A stretch of 13,383 nt of DNA, from NCBI GenBank assembly GCA_004151065.3, contig NWUY0300008324.1, positions 20,189-33,571 on the forward strand, written 5' to 3'. The DNA comes from Larix sibirica (Eukaryota; Streptophyta; Pinopsida; Pinales; Pinaceae). Shown piece by piece: positions 8,474 through 13,383 of the stretch (the stretch's first letter is position 1; every line of letters starts with the position of its first letter). The translations under genes and the position numbers were made by a program. The notes below the pieces were generated by a model that saw only the letters and a program-made list of their open reading frames with translations, ran no database searches and was not told the origin of the DNA.

Positions 8474-8995
8474 ATCAAAAGTGGCCTATTTCTAGCAAGC
8501 CATGTACCCCAAATCAATAAGATGGGTAGAGATGTATACTCTGAAAAGGTATCATTAGTAACTCAAATTTTAAAAACATCATGTAGTTGTAAACCATTCC
8601 AAATAAAATTAACCCCGGTAACTTGTGATGCAAGGAGCCACATACTCCTAATATATGAATAGGTGATGAACAAATGGTCTAAATATTTATTATATTCCTT
8701 ACAAAGAGGACACTTGTTAGGCCCTATCCAAAACCTTCTAATCATCACCCCCCATATAGGATATTTCTTAAAAAAAGCCAACCACATAAAGGGCTTAAAT
8801 TTTAGTGGAAATTTTAACTTCCATATGAGTGGAATCCACCAAGGAACCTCAGGGTGGTCTTCTTCCTCTCTCAGAACTTTGTATTCCATCTTAGGGTTAT
8901 AGCTTCCTCTAACCTCATTCTTAGGCCAGACCAAATAATCCTCTTTATCCGTCAAATGAATATGACAGTATTTAATATTTTTGATTTATCTATTC
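8474..8995 (-). pseudogene. LINE C-terminal zinc-binding (zf-RVT-like) region
   Basis: The 8563-8955 frame contains WKLKFPLKFKPFMWLAFF, RRFWIGPNKCPLCKEYN and LDHLF, the usual signature of the zinc-binding region after plant LINE reverse transcriptases (W-K-x-P-x-K-x-x-x-F-x-W, then C-x-x-C and E/D-H-x-F). After a TGA at 8563-8565 the frame still reads IWGTWLARNRP, another conserved landmark. It is then thrown out of frame by a missing base in the caaaag stretch near 8474-8480. A TAA at 8986-8988 separates it from the preceding segment. Confidence 0.87.
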
Positions 8996-9657
8996 CATGA
9001 GTTCCTATCATCATTCAGAAAATCCCAGTCCTCAACATTATTCCAAACTTGATTCTGTGGGGTAGAATGGATTATATCCCCCACCTGGTACAGAAAAAAA
9101 CTTCCTTGATCTTTGAGATCTCCAATCATATGATTAGGAATCCTATGAGCATAACTTCCAATACAAGGATCATATCCAATTTGCAAACTTCTACAATTTA
9201 TGATCCTCCAACCAATCCAAGAACCTATCAAATCAAAAGCTAATAAAAGAGCCCTCCACATAGAAGACACATTTCTAGTTGCCTTTGCACGAGTCATGAA
9301 CCATTCCTTAATAGTGAGAGGAAATATGTAATTTTGGTATACTACAGAAACCCAAAGGCCTTCATTCATAAGAATTCCCTAAATATGCTTTGCCAATAAA
9401 TCCTTTGCAAAGCATTTAGGATTTTTCAAGCCCTATCCTCCAATGTATTTAAGCAAAGAAATTTTCTTCCAGGCTACCCAAGCATAAGAAATACCTTCAG
9501 TATTCCCCTTCCATAGAAAATTGTAACAAATTTTGGTTATTTGTTCCATGGTACTAACATGCACATAAGCTAACGAAGACCAAAATATAGGAATTATAGC
9601 TTCCAATATTGATTTATCCATAACCAATCTACCCCCTTGGGACAACCACTTATTTCA
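8986..9657 (-). pseudogene. LINE post-RT connector segment
   Basis: One frame, broken by stops at 9655-9657 (TGA), 9433-9435 (TAG) and 9379-9381 (TAG), carries typical landmarks downstream of the LINE reverse transcriptase: KWLSQGGRLVM, ICYNFLWKG, AWVAWKKI and WFMTRAKATRN. It stays in the same frame as the reverse transcriptase and zinc region, so only point nonsense changes interrupt it here. Confidence 0.83.
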
Positions 9658-10985
9658 CCACTTATGTAACTTTCTCTCAACCTTCCCAATTAGCCAAGCC
9701 CAAACCCTCCTCAGACAGCCATTGGGATTGAGCAAAAAACCCAAACACTTTATACCATCTTGAACATCCACAACATCACATTCTAGAACATATTTGATCC
9801 ATTCAGAGTCTAATTTTTCCAAGTTCATATAAGAAATAATAGATTTCCTATCATTTATGATCATCCTTGAAGCTGCTGAGAAATTAGCTAAAATGGATTT
9901 TAATTGTTCAATGTCCTTTCTCAAACCATCAAAGAACAAGAGAATGTCATCAACAAATAAAAGATGTGTAATGCATACATTTTCCCAAAACCTGATACCT
10001 CTTAGATAACCTTTTGATCTAGCATGTGCTATGGCTTTGCTCAGACTCTAAACCACTAAGATGAAAAGGACAAGTGCCAATGGGCATCCCTACCTCAATC
10101 CCCTACCATGTCTAGAAAAGGAAGAAGCAAATCCATTAATCTATACTATAAAATAAACTAATTGAACACATGCAAGAATCCAATTCACATATTGCAGCTG
10201 AAATACTAGCTGTAACAACATGAATATTAAAAATAACCAACTTACCCTGTCATATGCCTTGGAGAGGTCTACTTTGATGATGGCAGCTGGAGCCTTTTTT
10301 ATCTCTATAGAATTCAAAATCTCTTATGCAATCCCTATGGCATCATGAATCTGTCTTCCAATCAGTAAGGCAAATTGTTCATGAGAAACAAACCCTGAGA
10401 GAGTTTGTTTAATCCTATTAGCAATGAATTTGGAAATCAGTTTGTACACATAGTTACATAGAGAAATAGGAATAAATTCCTCCCATCTATTGACATTATA
10501 CACATTAGGTATTAGACCTATAATGGTTGAGTTAAAAGCTACTAACACCCTACCATTTAATTGGATTCCTCGATAACAACCAATAAATCCTTATAAAATA
10601 GTATCCATAAAACCTTTGAAAAATTCCACTGGTCATCCATCTTGGCTAGGGCTCTTGCTCTTATGTAAGGAGTGAATCACTGCATAAAGATATTCAATAG
10701 TAGCTTCCTACATGAGCTCATAATTTTGATCTTCATTCACCAAAGTTGGATATTCTGTAATTACATCCATCATTTGACTAATTTGAAACCCCTACTCTTC
10801 TTTATATAGTTTATTGAAGTGGTTGATTCTAGCCTTGGAGAGGTTTCTAAAACCCATCACTTGGATACCATTATCCTCCTCTATCTTCCATATAGAATCA
10901 ATATTATTTTTGTGCTTTACAAAGTTATGGAAGTATTTGGAATTATCATCACCTTCCTGAATCCAAGTGGTTTCTTCTTTTCAGT
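9658..10985 (-). pseudogene. LINE reverse transcriptase domain, broken by nonsense codons
   Basis: Landmarks in order are WIQEGDDNSKYFHNF (10965 downward), SPSQDG*PVEFF, FIPISLCNYVYKLISKFIANR, EQFALLIGRQIHDA, KVDLSKAYDRVSW (catalytic D at 10267-10269), GRGLR*GCPLA and LLFVDDILLF (catalytic DD within 9946-9957). The FVDD form replaces the usual FADD. The order and spacing identify a non-LTR reverse transcriptase. In-frame stops occur at 10792, 10708, 10633, 10591, 10324, 10141, 10090 and 10048 (lower coordinates), with no frameshift across this 1.3 kb. Catalytic aspartates are retained, but the stops abolish function. Confidence 0.94.
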
Positions 10986-11246
10986 CTCCAGGTTGCTTCA
11001 TTTTCATGTAGAATCTTTGTTCTATTGATTTCCAAGGCTATCACCTTTCTTTTTTGATCCATAGTGAGGAATCCTTCTAGGTGTAAATCATGGAAATGAT
11101 CCATTAAATATTCAATTCGTTTTAGCTCCCGATCCTACCTTTTCCTTCTATTAGCAACCCAATAAATTGATCTATCCTTAATCCTTTTCATATTTTTAAG
11201 AAATTAGATACATGCATAAACATTACTAACTATCATCATATGGGAT
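10975..11246 (-). pseudogene. LINE linker between endonuclease and reverse transcriptase
   Basis: About 11125-10975 reads without stops in a third frame: LKRIEYLMDHFHDL, LEGFLTMDQKRKVIALE and NEATWRLKRR. This is the charged helical linker that precedes the W-x-x-EGD motif in plant L1 polyproteins. A frame change from the endonuclease occurs between 11246 and 11125. A second one-base change near 10970-10985 leads into the reverse transcriptase frame. Confidence 0.75.
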
Positions 11247-12039
11247 CTAGAGCCTTATAACCATATATTTATAATTATCATCCTCCAACCAAGTAGAGTT
11301 GAAATTGAAGGATCTAGGTGGTTTATCCAAATCTAAACCCACCTCTATATAGATAGGGAAGTGATTAAACTCTCTTCCCCCACCCACCCACTGTCTAATA
11401 CTTACAACATATTCCATTATCCCTTCATTGACAAGGAATCTATCAAGTCTCTTAGCTATTCTATCTTGACCAACCCTCTTATTTCTCCATGTTGGTCTTA
11501 GCTTAACATGAATAATATCAAACCAAGAGAACTCATCCAGTCTCTGAATGAAGTAATCATAAAAGGAGTCTTTATGGGAATTAGGGCCCCAAATTTCACC
11601 TTCACCAAGAGTAAAATTGAAGTCACTCCTGATGATAAATCTATCTCCAATCATCATCCCGAACCTAAACAAGTTTTTCAAAAAATGTACTTGATGCTAA
11701 TAAGGACCATAAATATTAATAACAGTGAGAGCATGCTCCAGTTCTCTAGAAAATAGAATAGAGTGTAACCTAAATGAAATAGACCAACAATTTGTACAAA
11801 GAGACAAGTTGGTCTTCCATCCTGTGATAATCCCACTGGATATGTTGATCGCATTGAGATTAAAAAAATCCCACCTAGGAAAGAGAGCCTTAAGATCCTT
11901 AATAATGCCATCCCCACATGCTAATGTTTCTTGTAACAATATGATCGAAGGGTGCTTAGAAATAATTAATCTCTTCATAGTGAGCTTTTCGAAAGGGATC
12001 CCTAACCCTCAATAGTTCAGGGAAATCAAAATAATTAGG
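11247..12039 (-). pseudogene. LINE apurinic/apyrimidinic-type endonuclease domain, inactivated
   Basis: Landmarks in order are ILISLNY*GLG (start of the fold; TGA at 12009-12011 where R is expected), PSIILLQETLA (catalytic E), SSGIITGWK, VINIYGPY followed by TAG (11697-11699), FIIRSDFNFTLGEG (D and N retained), TWRNKRVGQDRIAKRLDRFL and REFNHFPI. In the last, the family's SDH signature reads FNH (11361-11369), so the catalytic aspartate is lost. The whole domain is in one frame, broken only by point nonsense changes. The enzyme normally nicks target DNA to prime reverse transcription. Confidence 0.92.
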
Positions 12040-12184
12040 GGAACTTCTTACTGGGATGACATGTTCTAAGAGTCCCTTTTATAGTGTTCTAATGGCCTAC
12101 CCTGACATCTCTTGTGGATTGTTCCCAGGCCGATTCCGTGATGGAAATACGACCCCATAACCTAGGAGAAACTTCCAAAAAATC
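12040..12184 (-). other. Spacer between the ORF1-like frame and the LINE endonuclease
   Basis: The upstream frame continues past its TAG stop for about 40 codons (DFLEVSPRLWGRISI...) with a further TAG, then the endonuclease starts in another frame. This may be a decayed join of one long polyprotein or the short gap between ORF1 and ORF2. I see no other feature. Confidence 0.5.
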
Positions 12185-12910
12185 CTAAAAAATACCACCT
12201 TTCATAACAGGTCCCCAAGGATTCTTGGTATTGGAACGATGTCTAAAATTGTATCTCAAGCCTTTCGAGGTAATATCACACTTTTTCATGGATGTAGAAG
12301 GGGAAATTACATCCAATGTTTTCATAGTTTTTGAGTTCCCAAGACTATCCATGCCAACATGGGACTCCAAATACGAACCCAAGAAATCAGTATGACCATT
12401 TTTGAACCCAACAATTGACACACAACAATCGAAAAAAGTAGGCTTGGCTTCCACTATCAATTCTGAATCATAACAATGAACCAGATTAAGCCCTCGACCC
12501 ATCGTCTTCGAGAAACTCGGCCCATCACTAGTAGACTTATTAATCGATATACTACCTTCAATGTATTCCTTAGGGATGGTGTTATCGGGTCTTGCATCCA
12601 AAGCACCACCCAGAAGCCTTATTAGTGTCGTATATATGGCCAATTGACCTCCGATACCACCCTCTTGAGAAATATTTTCCATTAACTGACCAAAAACCCT
12701 ACATACCTTAAGAGAAACAAGAATTCCCTCATCAAAAGGTAGATTCTCCTTTTTTGAATGACCAATGGAAGAGGGGTGAAGAGACATACAACTTGGAAAA
12801 GGAGGGTCATCAGTGACTAATGACAAATCCCTGATGGAAGGGGGACTAAGACAGTTCTTCCCAATTCCCGACATCCCAACCTTACCTAGGTCCACATCTA
12901 AGAAATCCAT
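12185..12910 (-). CDS. 241-codon open frame upstream of the LINE endonuclease, ORF1-like or spacer, function unknown
   Basis: The longest uninterrupted frame in the window starts with MDFLDVDLGKVGMSG and ends NPWGPVMKGGIF. I recognise no domain. It is rich in S, G, P and D, low in predicted secondary structure as judged by eye, and not hydrophobic. Its place directly 5' of the endonuclease suggests the C-terminal part of LINE ORF1 or an N-terminal extension of ORF2, regions that vary strongly between plant elements. The preceding TAG (12911-12913) is in the same frame as more than 85 open codons upstream, so the ATG is probably not a true start but a codon after a nonsense mutation. It is most likely part of the dead element, not a host gene. 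Confidence 0.45.
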   Translation of the reverse strand: MDFLDVDLGKVGMSGIGKNCLSPPSIRDLSLVTDDPPFPSCMSLHPSSIGHSKKENLPFDEGILVSLKVCRVFGQLMENISQEGGIGGQLAIYTTLIRLLGGALDARPDNTIPKEYIEGSISINKSTSDGPSFSKTMGRGLNLVHCYDSELIVEAKPTFFDCCVSIVGFKNGHTDFLGSYLESHVGMDSLGNSKTMKTLDVISPSTSMKKCDITSKGLRYNFRHRSNTKNPWGPVMKGGIF

Positions 12911-13177
12911 CTAAGAGACTTCCACCAACCCCGGGATCCCATTGGTCAATGGGATAGGATACATGACCATCAAAGAATACAATGGTGAGACTACCTCCCC
13001 TACCAAGGAAAGGCTATGATAAGGAAAAACCCTACCATCCTGACAAAGCGAACCGAAGAAACTAGTGGGACATAGAAAATTACAAACGAAATAGGATCCA
13101 AGAAAATATGAGAAAGGATAGGTAGGCCTTTTGTATGACATGCCTTTAGAATAACACTCGCATCCATTGAAACACAT
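12911..13177 (-). pseudogene. Upstream part of the ORF1-like frame, ended by an in-frame TAG
   Basis: Open for 88 codons from MCFNGCECYSKGMSYKR to GIPGLVEVS, then TAG immediately before the ATG of the next frame, in phase. The start is rich in C, Y and K (C-x3-C-x-C...YKR) and might be a degraded zinc knuckle of the kind that ends plant LINE ORF1 proteins, but the spacing does not fit C-x2-C-x4-H-x4-C as it stands. The rest is hydrophobic and aromatic. Assignment rests mainly on position. Confidence 0.35.
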
Positions 13178-13191
13178 GTGCTGAAATGCAT

Positions 13192-13383
13192 AGGAGAGAC
13201 ATCAACCGGCTTCTTGTTGGGTATGTGTTATATTCTTTGCATGTGTGTGAAGGGGAGAGTGCACCTGTCAGCGATGCGCCTGACAATCCCTTTGACACCT
13301 TGGACTGTTTTAGGTTATTTTTGGGGATTTTTCTAAATGTAATTTAATCCCAATTAAGGGATTGGGATCTATGTACTAATCAG
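13192..13383. other. Unassigned right edge
   Basis: Minus-strand frames are broken by stops and no exon of the ABC transporter or LINE landmark is visible. It could be further 5' LINE sequence or flanking DNA. Confidence 0.4.

Larger units (their letters stand above)
7548..13191 (-). mobile_element. Decayed L1-type LINE retrotransposon
   Basis: Minus-strand order is the canonical plant L1 plan with a C-terminal RNase H: ORF1-like or spacer region, apurinic endonuclease (about 12039-11247), reverse transcriptase (about 10985-9650), zf-RVT-like region (about 8840-8600), RNase H (about 8365-7980), then an untranslated tail and a nine-base A-run (plus-strand T at 7548-7556). Non-LTR retrotransposons of this kind copy themselves by nicking the target and priming reverse transcription there. 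The 3' end is inferred from the A-run. The 5' end is uncertain and may run past the right edge. I found no target-site duplication of the left flank (caaataatcaacaatg) near the right end. Numerous stops and frameshifts make it non-functional. Confidence 0.92.

Noticed and set aside
8450-9243. Plus-strand frames opposite the LINE
   Set aside because: They are antisense shadows of the reverse transcriptase polyprotein, whose motifs are clear on the minus strand.

Overview
This window is plant nuclear DNA. It is AT-rich and mostly non-coding, with GT-AG introns in a land-plant-type ABC transporter gene and a plant-type L1 LINE. Nothing is organised as an operon and no prokaryotic signal was seen. 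The few genes, a very long stretch without exons and a heavily decayed retrotransposon suit a seed plant with a large genome, possibly a gymnosperm; the species cannot be named from this sequence.

Layout. (1) Positions 196-1075, minus strand: three intact, phase-0 exons encode 155 residues of the membrane domain of an ABC half-transporter resembling chloroplast ABCB29 (ATH12/TAP8-type). The nucleotide-binding domain would lie left of position 1. The N-terminal half would lie to the right, but I cannot read it anywhere in the window. (2) Positions 1076-4190: no supported gene, only an AT microsatellite and a small higher-GC block. (3) Positions 4190-7500: a patchwork of small repeats. It holds a perfect 21-bp tandem duplication, a foldback (MITE-like) inverted repeat, a CpG-rich block full of palindromes and 22-bp tandem units with one ambiguous base, a 70-bp direct repeat, and an AT-rich tandem duplication of about 160 bp. 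(4) About 7548-13191, minus strand: a decayed L1-type LINE. Reading right to left it has an ORF1-like or spacer region with a 241-codon open frame, then AP endonuclease, reverse transcriptase, zf-RVT-like zinc-binding region, RNase H, and a short A-tail (T-run on the plus strand).

The LINE has the same orientation as the ABC gene. If the missing 5' exons of the transporter lie beyond position 13383, the LINE and all the repeats sit in one intron longer than 12.3 kb. The LINE is dead: it has about 15 nonsense codons, at least three frameshifts and altered catalytic residues. Most of these changes are explained by C-to-T or G-to-A transitions, as expected for methylated, silenced DNA. I found no convincing new biological system; the most interesting points are the inferred giant intron, the mutational signature of the LINE and the CpG-rich palindromic block.
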